32,083 nucleotides of DNA from Verrucomicrobiota bacterium (GCA_026398135.1 JAPLTN010000011.1:1-32083); one strand, 5' to 3'; shown: positions 24,170 to 31,975, counted from the first letter of the stretch. Made by a program: numbers and translations. The notes: a model not told the origin generated them from the letters alone.

Positions 24170-26449
24170 ATGAACTTTTTCCCGTCTTTCCGTCCCCTCC
24201 TGCTCGCGCTGGCCACGGCCATCGCGCTCCACGCCCAAAGCGTGCCGCCGCCCTCTCCCGAAAAACCCGTCGTCCTCGATCCGCTCGAAGTTACAGGCAC
24301 TGCAAACGCCGGGGCCCTTTCGCCCTTCGTCGCCCCCCAAACCGTGCGCTCCATCGAAGCCCGGACCATAGCGGAAACCGTCAACGCCATTGACGCCGAG
24401 GACGCCGTCAAATACCTGCCCAGCCTCTTCCTGCGCAAACGCAACAACGGCGACACGCAGGCCGTGCTCGCCACCCGCGTCTGGGGCGTAAGCTCCAGCG
24501 CCCGCAGCCTGATCTACGCCGACGGCGTGCTGCTCTCCGCCCTCATCGCCAACAACAACACCATCGGCGGTCCCCGCTGGGGCCTGGTCGCCCCCGCCGA
24601 AATCGAGCGCATCGACGTCCTCTACGGCCCCTTCTCCGCCGCCTACCCCGGCAATTCCATCGGCGCCGTGATGGAAATCACCACCCGCCAGCCGACCCGA
24701 TTCGAAGCCTCGCTCCAACAGTCCGAGGCCTGGCAGCAGTTCTCCCTCTACGGCACCAAGGACAACTACCTCACCCACCAGACCGCCGCCTTGGTCGGCG
24801 ACCGCGTCGGCAAGTTCTCCTACTGGGTGAGCGCCAACCACCAAAACAGCCACAGCCAGCCCCTGAGCTTTGTCACCAGCGCCACCTTCCCCGCCGGCAC
24901 CACCGGCGCTTATGCCGCCAAAAACAAACTCGGCGCCCCCGCCAACATCGTCGGCGCATCCGGCCTCCTCCAGACCGACATGACCAACGCCAAGGTGAAA
25001 CTCGCCTACGACCTCACCCCCGCCCTGAGCGCCGCCTACACCCTCGGCCTGTGGCGTAACCGCGCCGACGCCGACGTCCAAACCTACCTCCGCGATTCCG
25101 CCGGCAAGCCCACTTTCAAGGGCCTCTCCGGCTTCGCCTCCGGCTACTACCAACTGGAGCAAGACCACTCCTCGCACAGTCTCTCGCTCAAGAGCGACAC
25201 CAAGGGCCCGTGGGACTTCTCCGCCGCCGCCTCGTTGTATCAATATGATCGCGACGCCCAGCGCTCGCCCGCCACCGCCTCCGCCACCGGCACCACCTTT
25301 GGCAAAGCCGGACGACTCGCCAGCCTGGAAGGCACCCAGTGGTCCACCCTCGACCTGAAAGCCGCCTGGCAGCCCGACGGCAAAGACAGCCCCCACGTCG
25401 TCAGCTTCGGTGCTCACCACGACCAATACCGTCTCGTCAACCCCACCTACAATACCGCCTCGTGGATCTCCGGCCCGGCCACCACCGTCTCCACCCGGGG
25501 CGACGGCAAAACCCGCACCCAGGCCCTCTGGGCGCAGGATGCCATCCGTCTCGCCCCCGGCCTGAGCCTGACCCTCGGCGCGCGCTACGAAGACTGGCGT
25601 GGCTACGACGGCTATAACGTCAACGGCGCCACCACCGTCCGCCAACCCGACGTGTCCGAAAACAACGTCTCGCCCAAGGGGGTGCTCACTTGGACTCCCG
25701 CCCCCGCCTGGTCCGTCACCGCCTCGCTGGCCCAAGCCTACCGCTACGCCACCGCCGCCGAACTCTACCAACTCGTCTCCACCGGCACCACCTTCACCGC
25801 GCCGAATCCCGACCTGAAACCCGACGACGTCGTCGCCGCCGAACTCCGTGTCGAGCGCGCCTTCAAAAAAGGCCGCGTGCAGGTCGCGCTCTTCCAGGAC
25901 GACATCCACGACGCCATCATCGCTCAGTTCCTTCCCCTCGGCCCCTCGGCCATTCCCGTCTCCTACCTGGCCAACGTGGATCACGTCCGCGCGCGCGGCG
26001 TCGAGCTCGTCGTCGAACGCCAGGATGTTCTAGCCGAGGGCTTCGATTTCTCCGGTAGCGTCACCTACGTCGATGCCGAGACCCTCGCCATCCGCGGCGG
26101 TGCCAGCGCCACCGGCACGCCCGCCACCATCATCGGCAAAAACCTGCCCAACATCCCCGACTGGCGCGCCACCGCGCAGATCGCCTACCGGCCCGACAAA
26201 CACTGGACCTACTCGCTCGCCGGTCGCTACAGCGCACGCCTCTACACCACGCTCGATAACTCCGACGTCTACTTTAACACCTACCAGGGCTTCTCCGCCT
26301 GGTTCGTGGCCGACGTGCGCGCCCACTACCGCGTCAACGACCGCTGGTCCGCCAGCCTCGGCGTCGATAACCTGCTCAACCGCGAATACTTCCTCTTCCA
26401 CCCCTTTCCGCAACGCACCGTGGTGGCCGACGTTAAGTTCTCGTTCTGA
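24170..26449 (+). CDS. TonB-dependent outer-membrane receptor 1
   Basis: A 759-aa receptor: signal peptide (about 1-23, ending ALHAQ), TonB-box-like region (KPVVLDPLEVTG) and plug domain (about 45-170). The plug has DAVKYLPSLFLRKRNNGD, LIYADGVLLSAL and IERIDVLYGPFSAAYPGNSIGAVMEITTRQP. A 22-strand-type barrel ends in VVADVKFSF with terminal Phe. The plug motif RKRNNGDTQAVLATR belongs to a receptor group I recall from Gammaproteobacteria and Sphingomonads whose substrate is not established. The start at 24170 is set by the signal peptide. A 12-bp perfect-stem terminator follows at 26468-26512, so part of the transcription may end here before the next gene of the cluster. Confidence 0.93.
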   Translation: MNFFPSFRPLLLALATAIALHAQSVPPPSPEKPVVLDPLEVTGTANAGALSPFVAPQTVRSIEARTIAETVNAIDAEDAVKYLPSLFLRKRNNGDTQAVLATRVWGVSSSARSLIYADGVLLSALIANNNTIGGPRWGLVAPAEIERIDVLYGPFSAAYPGNSIGAVMEITTRQPTRFEASLQQSEAWQQFSLYGTKDNYLTHQTAALVGDRVGKFSYWVSANHQNSHSQPLSFVTSATFPAGTTGAYAAKNKLGAPANIVGASGLLQTDMTNAKVKLAYDLTPALSAAYTLGLWRNRADADVQTYLRDSAGKPTFKGLSGFASGYYQLEQDHSSHSLSLKSDTKGPWDFSAAASLYQYDRDAQRSPATASATGTTFGKAGRLASLEGTQWSTLDLKAAWQPDGKDSPHVVSFGAHHDQYRLVNPTYNTASWISGPATTVSTRGDGKTRTQALWAQDAIRLAPGLSLTLGARYEDWRGYDGYNVNGATTVRQPDVSENNVSPKGVLTWTPAPAWSVTASLAQAYRYATAAELYQLVSTGTTFTAPNPDLKPDDVVAAELRVERAFKKGRVQVALFQDDIHDAIIAQFLPLGPSAIPVSYLANVDHVRARGVELVVERQDVLAEGFDFSGSVTYVDAETLAIRGGASATGTPATIIGKNLPNIPDWRATAQIAYRPDKHWTYSLAGRYSARLYTTLDNSDVYFNTYQGFSAWFVADVRAHYRVNDRWSASLGVDNLLNREYFLFHPFPQRTVVADVKFSF

Positions 26450-26467
26450 TCCGCAAAATCATCCCTG

Positions 26468-26512
26468 GCCGCGCCGGTCACACGCCGCCGCAAACGACCG
26501 GCGCGGCTTTTT
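26468..26512 (+). terminator. Rho-independent terminator between receptor 1 and the secreted His1 protein
   Basis: GCCGCGCCGGTC (26468-26479) pairs perfectly with GACCGGCGCGGC (26496-26507), followed by TTTTT (26508-26512). It lies 18 bp after the receptor stop, with the next gene starting at 26544. It would lower expression of the downstream genes relative to receptor 1 or separate two units. Confidence 0.9.
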
Positions 26513-26543
26513 CCAACCAACCGTATTTCTCATTTTTGTTTCC

Positions 26544-27338
26544 ATGAAACCACGCACTTTCCTCACCGCACTGGCGCTCCTTGCCTCCGTCCTGCCCGCA
26601 TCGGCGCACATCAGTTTTAAGACCCGCGACCTCGGCACCTTCGATGGCACGTCGTCCGTTTCCGTCACCATCGACAACCAGACCGTGCCCAACAACTCCG
26701 GCTGGGCCGACGGCACCTACCCCGCCCTGGCCGATTCCCACAAAGTCCGCGCCTTCCGCTTCACCCTGGCCGCACCCGCCACCATCACCCTGGCCGTCGC
26801 CGCTAATCCCGCCGCCACCGATAAATCCATCGGTGGACTGCTGCCCGCCTTCAGCCTTTATGCAGGACTGCCCCACCTCCCGCCCGATGCGCTCGACTAC
26901 GACCGCGCCCCCATCACCTCGGCCTGGCTCGCCACCCTCGCCGCCCCCCAGCCGAAAATCGGTGCCTTCGACGCGCTCCACACCTTCCGCATCGGTAGCG
27001 ACGCCGCCAAGCCCACCGGGACCGGCAGCTACGATTTCAGCGCTCTCTCCACCCTCACCTTCGTCGGCTACGCCGCCGACGGCGGCCCCGCCAACCTCGG
27101 CGAAGTATCCGGCGCCACCGGAGACGGCGCGGCCGACGGACGCGTCACCGGCACCTGGCAACTGCCCGCCGGCTCCTACACGGTTTTTGTCGGCGGCGCC
27201 GACCATGCCCACCGCGAGAAATCGGGCGTCGGCTACGGCGTCGCCGTCACCCTGAAAATCGTCGCGCCCCCCGCCGCCGCGAGCGCCGCTCACAACAGCC
27301 ACAAACCCGCCGCCGCCCAAGATAGCGCCAAACCCTGA
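26544..27338 (+). CDS. Secreted protein with predicted N-terminal histidine, metal-binding candidate
   Basis: A 264-aa exported protein of unnamed family. The signal peptide ends LPASA, and predicted cleavage after Ala21 leaves His22 as residue 1 of the mature protein (HISFKTRDLG). The mature part looks beta-rich (VRAFRFTLAAPATITLAVAAN, GTWQLPAGSYTVFVGGADHAHRE). Other histidines are at 66, 111, 146, 221, 223, 250 and 253, the last two in a Lys/Ala/Pro tail. A free N-terminal His is a copper ligand in CopC, LPMOs and related periplasmic proteins, which makes copper binding plausible here. Function is inferred. The gene sits between the receptor 1 terminator and a small membrane protein gene (24 bp gap). 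Confidence 0.85.
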   Translation: MKPRTFLTALALLASVLPASAHISFKTRDLGTFDGTSSVSVTIDNQTVPNNSGWADGTYPALADSHKVRAFRFTLAAPATITLAVAANPAATDKSIGGLLPAFSLYAGLPHLPPDALDYDRAPITSAWLATLAAPQPKIGAFDALHTFRIGSDAAKPTGTGSYDFSALSTLTFVGYAADGGPANLGEVSGATGDGAADGRVTGTWQLPAGSYTVFVGGADHAHREKSGVGYGVAVTLKIVAPPAAASAAHNSHKPAAAQDSAKP

Positions 27339-27362
27339 CCACCCATCGTCGTCACCGCCGCC

Positions 27363-27803
27363 ATGCTCGCCTACGCCGCCCTCTGGCTTCCGCCCGTCGC
27401 CGCCACTGCCATTCTCCTCGCCGCCACGCGCCGCACCTGGCGGCACCACCGCCGCTTCAAAACCGCCCTCGGCCTCACCCTCGCCTTCGCCGCTCTCACC
27501 GTCGGCCTCGGCTATCTCCCGCCCGCGCTCGCCACCGTCGTGGCCCCGCTGCTCGCCCTCATCGCTCTCTGCGTGGTCTGCACGCTCGGCGAATGGCGGC
27601 ACGCCCCCGACTTCGGCCAACGCGGCCTGCTCTGGCTTCTTCCCCGCGCCGCCGCCCCCGCCCTCCTCGGCGCCCTCGGCCTGCTCGCCACCCAGACGCT
27701 CTGGTTCGCCTCCCTAGCCCCCGACCTCCTCCAACTCCCCCTGCTCTTCACCGGCTCCCTAGCCTCCCTGCTCCCCTTTCCTCGCTCTTTTTTCCGTTCA
27801 TGA
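27363..27803 (+). CDS. Small integral membrane protein in the receptor cluster
   Basis: A 146-aa hydrophobic protein with about four predicted membrane helices: LAYAALWLPPVAATAILLA, the KTALGLTLAFAALTVGL region, TVVAPLLALIALCVVCTL, and LLGALGLLATQTLWFASL. Loops are basic or contain a few His residues (RRTWRHHRR). No family is recognised. Its stop overlaps the receptor 2 start as ATGA, which implies co-translation and a linked role. Confidence 0.75.
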   Translation: MLAYAALWLPPVAATAILLAATRRTWRHHRRFKTALGLTLAFAALTVGLGYLPPALATVVAPLLALIALCVVCTLGEWRHAPDFGQRGLLWLLPRAAAPALLGALGLLATQTLWFASLAPDLLQLPLLFTGSLASLLPFPRSFFRS

Positions 27804-29929
27804 ACTCAACCCAACTGCATCCCACCGCCCTTAAACTGGCCGCCCTGGCCACCTTGCTCGCTCCCGGCGTGCTTCTCGCCCAAGCCGCCCCGGCGGTGAC
27901 GCTCGACCCCGTCGAGGTCTGGGCCTCCAGCCAGCAGCCCACCCAAATCGCCAAACCCGGCGCGCTCGCCACCCGCACCGAAACCCCGCCCCTCACCACT
28001 CCGCAAACCACCGCCACCCTCAACCGCACCCTCCTCGACGAACAACAACTCAACACCCTCGCTGCCGCCTTGGTAAACGTCGCCGGTGCCGTCCCCACCA
28101 AGTCCGAAGAGATCGTGCTCGATCAGCCCAAGATTCGCGGCTTCTCCTCCGAAATCTACGTGGACGGCCTGCCCGCCTACGGAGCCACCGCCATCATCGA
28201 CCCCTCCACCTTGATCAACGTCCAGCGCATCGACGTCGCCAAGGGTCCCGCCTCCGCCCTCTACGCCGGCGGCGTCGGCGCGCCCTTGGGCGGTCTCATC
28301 AACCTCGAAACCAAAACCCCCGACTACACCGCCGCCCGCCGCGTCGTCGGTCTGCGCGCCGGGGAATACGCCGCCTACGGCGCCGAGATCGATGTCAACC
28401 AACCCCTCTCCGCCGACGGCCGCGCCGCCTTCCGCCTGACCGCCGATTACGGCTCCGCCGAAAGCCACCTCGACGCCGTCGAAAGCGAACGCCACAGCGT
28501 AAACCCCTCCCTCGCGATCAAACTCACCCCGCGCACCGAACTCGTGATCAAGGGCCAGTTCACCGAGGTTCACCAATATGAATACTCCGGCCTCCCCGCC
28601 GAACTCTTCATCCCCGGCAATCCCGCCTTCGTGCCCGGCCTAGACCGCGAACGCTTCCCCGGCGCCCTCAACTCCCCTGACACCACCATCGAGAACAAAC
28701 TCGGCACCGCCACTGTCCGCCACGAATTTTCCGAAGACTGGAGCGCCACCCTGCGCGGCCGCATTTACAACAGCGAGTTCAACGAATACTCCACCTTCCC
28801 CTTCGCCGCCTTCTTCCCCACGGTCGGCTCCACCTACACCTACCTTTCCGGCTACCTGCCCACCGAGGTGAACGAAACCACCGTCACCTTCCAGGTGGAC
28901 GGCCTCGTCGAGACCGGCCCGCTCCACCACCGCATCGCCGCCGGCCTCGATCATGACCGCGCGGACTACGCCGCAACCTTCGGCTTCACCCCCGTCGGCA
29001 CCCTCGATTTCAGCTCCAACGCCAACACCCTTTCCTTCATCGCCCCGGGTGCCCCTGGCATTGTGCAGAACGATACCTACGTCACCACCGCACTCTGGGC
29101 CCAGGACCAGATCCAGTTGCCCGGCCGGGTCCACCTTCTCGGCGGCCTCCGCTACACCCGCATCGAAATCGAGGAAAAGACCCCCGTTCGCGAAAACGGC
29201 TACGACGAAATCACCCCCCGCATCGGCGCGGCCTGGGAATTCATTCCCGGCATCTCACTCTTCGCCGCCCGCTCCGAAGGCTTCCGCGCCCCGTGGAGCG
29301 TCACCCTCGCTCCCGGCGACACCCTGAAGCCCGAGTCCTCCGTCCATCACGAAACCGGCTTTAAGTTTCAACACGCACCCACCGGACTGCACGGCACCGT
29401 GTCGGTCTACGAACTCGAGCGCGACAACGTCACCGTCTCCAACCCCGCCGTCCCCTTCACCTCCGTGCAGACCGGCCAGCAGCGCTCCCGCGGGCTCGAA
29501 ACCGACCTCATCTGGGAACCCACCCCCGCCTTCTCCCTCCTCACCGCCTATGCGTACACCGACGGCGAAGTCACCCGCGACACCACCGCCGCCAACGTCG
29601 GCAGCGACCTGCCCAAAATCCCCCTCCACTCCGGCCGCCTCGCCGCCCGCTACCGCTTCCAATCCGACGCACTCAAAGGCCTCGGTGCCGGACTCGGCGT
29701 GACCGCCGCCAGCAGCCGCGCCATCAAAATCCCCGCCTCCTACCGGGCCGAAGCCTACCACGCCTTCGACGCCCAGCTCTCCTACGCTTTCGGCCGCTAC
29801 ACCGTCGGCCTCAGCTGCGCGAACCTCACCGATGAGGACTATCTGGAAGCCTACCAATACCTGAGCGCCGACATCCTCATGCCCGCCCGCCCCCGCACCT
29901 TCTCGGTCAGCGTCCAAGCCGAATTCTAA
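27800..29929 (+). CDS. TonB-dependent outer-membrane receptor 2 (siderophore-receptor type)
   Basis: A 709-aa receptor with signal peptide (about 1-28, ending VLLAQ), TonB-box-like APAVTLDPVEVWA, and a plug. The plug carries DEQQLNTLAAALVNVAGAVP, IRGFSSEIYVDGLPAYG and VQRIDVAKGPASALYAGGVGAPLGGLINLETKTP. The barrel includes TALWAQDQIQLPGRVHLLGGLRYTRIE, ITPRIGAAWEF and GLETDLIWEPTPAFSLLTAYAYTDGEV, and the C-terminal strand is FSVSVQAEF. These features match ferric-siderophore receptors of the FhuE/FpvA group, although the substrate of such receptors cannot be read from sequence. Translation is coupled to the upstream membrane protein (ATGA) and the DJ-1/PfpI gene follows after 10 bp. Confidence 0.94.
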   Translation: MNSTQLHPTALKLAALATLLAPGVLLAQAAPAVTLDPVEVWASSQQPTQIAKPGALATRTETPPLTTPQTTATLNRTLLDEQQLNTLAAALVNVAGAVPTKSEEIVLDQPKIRGFSSEIYVDGLPAYGATAIIDPSTLINVQRIDVAKGPASALYAGGVGAPLGGLINLETKTPDYTAARRVVGLRAGEYAAYGAEIDVNQPLSADGRAAFRLTADYGSAESHLDAVESERHSVNPSLAIKLTPRTELVIKGQFTEVHQYEYSGLPAELFIPGNPAFVPGLDRERFPGALNSPDTTIENKLGTATVRHEFSEDWSATLRGRIYNSEFNEYSTFPFAAFFPTVGSTYTYLSGYLPTEVNETTVTFQVDGLVETGPLHHRIAAGLDHDRADYAATFGFTPVGTLDFSSNANTLSFIAPGAPGIVQNDTYVTTALWAQDQIQLPGRVHLLGGLRYTRIEIEEKTPVRENGYDEITPRIGAAWEFIPGISLFAARSEGFRAPWSVTLAPGDTLKPESSVHHETGFKFQHAPTGLHGTVSVYELERDNVTVSNPAVPFTSVQTGQQRSRGLETDLIWEPTPAFSLLTAYAYTDGEVTRDTTAANVGSDLPKIPLHSGRLAARYRFQSDALKGLGAGLGVTAASSRAIKIPASYRAEAYHAFDAQLSYAFGRYTVGLSCANLTDEDYLEAYQYLSADILMPARPRTFSVSVQAEF

Positions 29930-29939
29930 AATAACCATC

Positions 29940-30869
29940 ATGCCCGCCCCCGCCTCGCCCGTCCCGCCCCGCCGCGACTTCCTCCGCCAGATCGCCGCCC
30001 TCGCGCCCTTGCTCGCCCTGAGCTCGGTCGCGCGGGCGGGCGAGGCCACCACCGCCGCCGAAAAACTCGACGCCCACCACAAACAGGGCCCGCTCCAGCC
30101 TTCGCCCACCGCCGCCCAGCTCGAAGCCCATGAAAAACTCATGGCCATTCCCGACATCCAGATGCACGGCGCCGAACAGATCGCCCTGCTGATCTACCCC
30201 GGCTTCACCGCCCTGGATCTGGTCGGCCCCCATTACTTTTTTGCCTGCCTCATGGGGGCCAAGGTCCATCTCGTCACCACCCAGCCCGACCTCGCGCCTC
30301 TCGCCAGCGACCTGGGTCTGGCCATCACCCCAACCTGCACCCTCGCCGACTGCCCCGCCGACCTCGATGTGCTCTTCATCCCCGGCGGCACGCACGGCAC
30401 CCTCGCCGCCGCGCGCGATCCCGCCGTCGTAGCTTTCGTCCAGGACCGCGCCTCGCGCGCCCGCCACACTGCCAGCGTCTGCACCGGCTCCTTCGTGCTC
30501 GGTGCCGCCGGCCTGCTCCGCGGCAAACGCGCCACCAGCCACTGGATCGCCCGCGAATCCCTCACCGCCTTCGGAGCCACCCCGGTCGATGAACGCGTCG
30601 TCTGGGACGGCAGCCTGGTCACCGGCGCGGGCGTCACCGCCGGCATTGATCTGGGGCTCGCCCTCGTTGAACGCCTGCGCAGCCGCACCTACGCTGAAGC
30701 TCTCATGCTCCAGGCGGAGTATGCCCCCGCTCCACCCTTCCCCATCGTCACCCCGCGCACCGGAAACCCCGCGCTGGTGAACGCCCTCCACCAAATGTAC
30801 CAACCCCTGCGCGACGGCGCGGCCGAGATCGGTGCCGCGCTCGCCGCCACCCCCTTGCCGAAACCCTGA
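29940..30869 (+). CDS. Exported DJ-1/PfpI-family protein resembling isonitrile hydratase
   Basis: A 309-aa protein. It starts with a twin-arginine-type signal (RRDFLRQ at 11-17, hydrophobic AALAPLLAL, then ARA), so it is probably exported folded. The DJ-1/PfpI domain begins near residue 80 (AEQIALLIYPGFTALDLVGP) and carries the nucleophile elbow ASVCTGSFVLGAAGLLRGKRAT with Cys181-Thr182. It continues with TSHW, FGATPVDERVVWDG and VTGAGVTAGIDLGLALVE. In isonitrile hydratase InhA the catalytic Asp lies in the LDL segment and the Cys-Thr pair is required. All three are present (Asp93, Cys181, Thr182). Cytoplasmic location is usual for the family, so an exported copy is odd. Isonitrile hydration is a hypothesis; AraC-type regulator relatives share this fold, but no HTH is present here. 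Confidence 0.88.
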   Translation: MPAPASPVPPRRDFLRQIAALAPLLALSSVARAGEATTAAEKLDAHHKQGPLQPSPTAAQLEAHEKLMAIPDIQMHGAEQIALLIYPGFTALDLVGPHYFFACLMGAKVHLVTTQPDLAPLASDLGLAITPTCTLADCPADLDVLFIPGGTHGTLAAARDPAVVAFVQDRASRARHTASVCTGSFVLGAAGLLRGKRATSHWIARESLTAFGATPVDERVVWDGSLVTGAGVTAGIDLGLALVERLRSRTYAEALMLQAEYAPAPPFPIVTPRTGNPALVNALHQMYQPLRDGAAEIGAALAATPLPKP

Positions 30870-30901
30870 ATCCGGCAAACTTGCCCGTCATTTCCCACCA
30901 C

Positions 30902-31360
30902 ATGCACCACCGCTTCGAACTCGCCCCCGCCTCCCGCCGCGCCGACTGGCCCAAGGCCCTCTCCTTCGCCATTGCCACCGGCGCGCCCGCCTACGTCGCC
31001 ATCTATCTAATCGGCGACCACAACCTCGCCCTCACCGCCATCGTCGGCAGCATCTGCTTCCTCGGCACCTTCATCGTCGGCCTGGCCATGGCCACCGGCA
31101 CCTCCGGCCACCTCGCCCTCACCGCCGACAGCCTGCTCCTGCAAAGCGGACACCTCCAAGCCGCCGTCCCGCTCGCTGAACTCGATCTCGCCGCCGCCCG
31201 TATCGGCATTCCCCAAGAGTCCTTATCCGGCCCCGGACTCCGCCTCGATACCCGCACCTCCCACGCTGTCACCATTCCCCGCCGCCACGGCCCCGCCGTA
31301 GTCGTCACCCCGCTCGATCCCGCCGAATTTATCCGCACCCTCCAACTCCGCCACCCATGA
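30902..31360 (+). CDS. Small membrane protein with PH-like soluble domain
   Basis: A 152-aa protein with two predicted membrane helices near residues 20-40 and 45-67 (PAYVAIYLIGD, AIVGSICFLGTFIVGLAMATG). A beta-rich C-terminal half follows (LALTADSLLLQSGHLQAAVPLAELD, VTIPRRHGPAVVVTPLDPAEFIRTLQ). The pattern fits bacterial PH-domain membrane proteins. The ATG at 30902 is chosen over a TTG at 30881. Its stop overlaps the CusF-like gene as ATGA, so it belongs to the cluster, but its role is unknown. Confidence 0.78.
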   Translation: MHHRFELAPASRRADWPKALSFAIATGAPAYVAIYLIGDHNLALTAIVGSICFLGTFIVGLAMATGTSGHLALTADSLLLQSGHLQAAVPLAELDLAAARIGIPQESLSGPGLRLDTRTSHAVTIPRRHGPAVVVTPLDPAEFIRTLQLRHP

Positions 31361-31686
31361 AAACCATCCAGTTCGCACTAGGCCTTGCCGCCGCCTCCCT
31401 CGCCGTCGCCCAACCCGTTCAAGATACCAAACCCGCAACCACCACCGCCCCCAGCCCAGGCCACCCGCTCAAAGGCGTCATCGTCGAAATCGTCGCGGAA
31501 AAGAAAGCCCTGCTGGTCAAACACGAGGAAATCCCCGGCGTCATGCGCGCCATGACCATGCTGCTTAAAGTGGACGCACCCACCCTCGCCGCCGCCAAAA
31601 AAGGCCAGGCCATCACCGCCACCCTCCACAAACACTCCGACGGCTGGTGGCTGGAAACCGTCACCCCCCTCGCCCCCACCCCCTGA
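31357..31686 (+). CDS. CusF-like periplasmic copper-binding protein
   Basis: A 109-aa exported protein with signal peptide (about 1-18, ending AVAQ). After a Thr/Pro linker comes a small OB-fold domain: HPLKGVIVEIVAEKKALLVKHEEIPGVMRAMTMLLKV, then KKGQAITATLHKHSDGWWLETV. This is the copper-binding CusF_Ec-type domain with His56 and the methionines Met63, Met66 and Met68 (HEEIPGVMRAMTM pattern). E. coli CusF uses His, Trp and two Met to bind Cu(I). Here the Trp is not at the usual place, and Met63 may substitute. It ends 2 bp before a remnant of a copper receptor gene. This is the strongest single evidence that the cluster deals with copper. Confidence 0.9.
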   Translation: MKTIQFALGLAAASLAVAQPVQDTKPATTTAPSPGHPLKGVIVEIVAEKKALLVKHEEIPGVMRAMTMLLKVDAPTLAAAKKGQAITATLHKHSDGWWLETVTPLAPTP

Positions 31687-31688
31687 CC

Positions 31689-31832
31689 GCCGGGGTGGAC
31701 AACCTGCTCGACGCCACCTACGCCGAGCACATCAGCCGCAGCGGCGCCGCCGTGGCCGGCTGCCTCGACACCACCCGCGTCAACGAACCCGGCCTCAACC
31801 TCTGGGTTATATCAATTCCCCCATGGTTTTAG
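31689..31832 (+). pseudogene. C-terminal remnant of a TonB-dependent copper receptor
   Basis: Starting 2 bp after the CusF-like stop codon, one frame encodes AGVDNLLDATYAEHISRSG and then AVAGCLDTTRVNEPGLNLWV. This matches the last strands of TonB-dependent copper receptors (OprC/NosA type), which end with GVDNxxDxxYAEH, then RVNEPG and an aromatic. The upstream 600 or more codons are absent, so a large deletion has joined the CusF gene to the receptor tail. The match also ends at about 31808, after which the frame reads ISIPPWF and stops, so the final beta strand is missing as well. No start codon or signal exists, so it cannot make a working receptor. Confidence 0.82.
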
Positions 31833-31975
31833 ACTATGAAACGATAATTGGTGTAGCAACGGTCGCTGACCGGTGCGGTTTAGAGGCCGGAACCGGTCAC
31901 CGACCGGTTCTACATTGTGACAAAGTCTAAATTCATCGGGACTTTGGTATGAGTCGTGGCTACAGTTTTACTTAA
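31833..31975. other. Gene-free right flank
   Basis: About 140 bp with no gene, AT-richer than the cluster. Contents are the 22-bp-arm inverted repeat at 31853-31913 and otherwise unremarkable sequence up to TTAA (31972-31975), which abuts the right terminal repeat. Confidence 0.6.
31853..31913. repeat. Imperfect inverted repeat with 22-bp arms
   Basis: The arm 31853-31874 (GTAGCAACGGTCG...) and the arm 31892-31913 (ending ...CGACCGGTTCTAC) are reverse complements with three mismatches, around a 17-nt centre. It lies in the gene-free right flank, between the receptor remnant and the IS-like end. It could be a small dispersed repeat or a hairpin that ends transcription of the cluster, though no U-run follows. 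Confidence 0.65.

Noticed and set aside
23804-25984. 726-codon minus-strand ORF opposite TonB receptor 1
   Set aside because: Gly/Val-rich low-complexity antisense reading without motifs. The plus-strand receptor is complete with signal peptide, plug and barrel.
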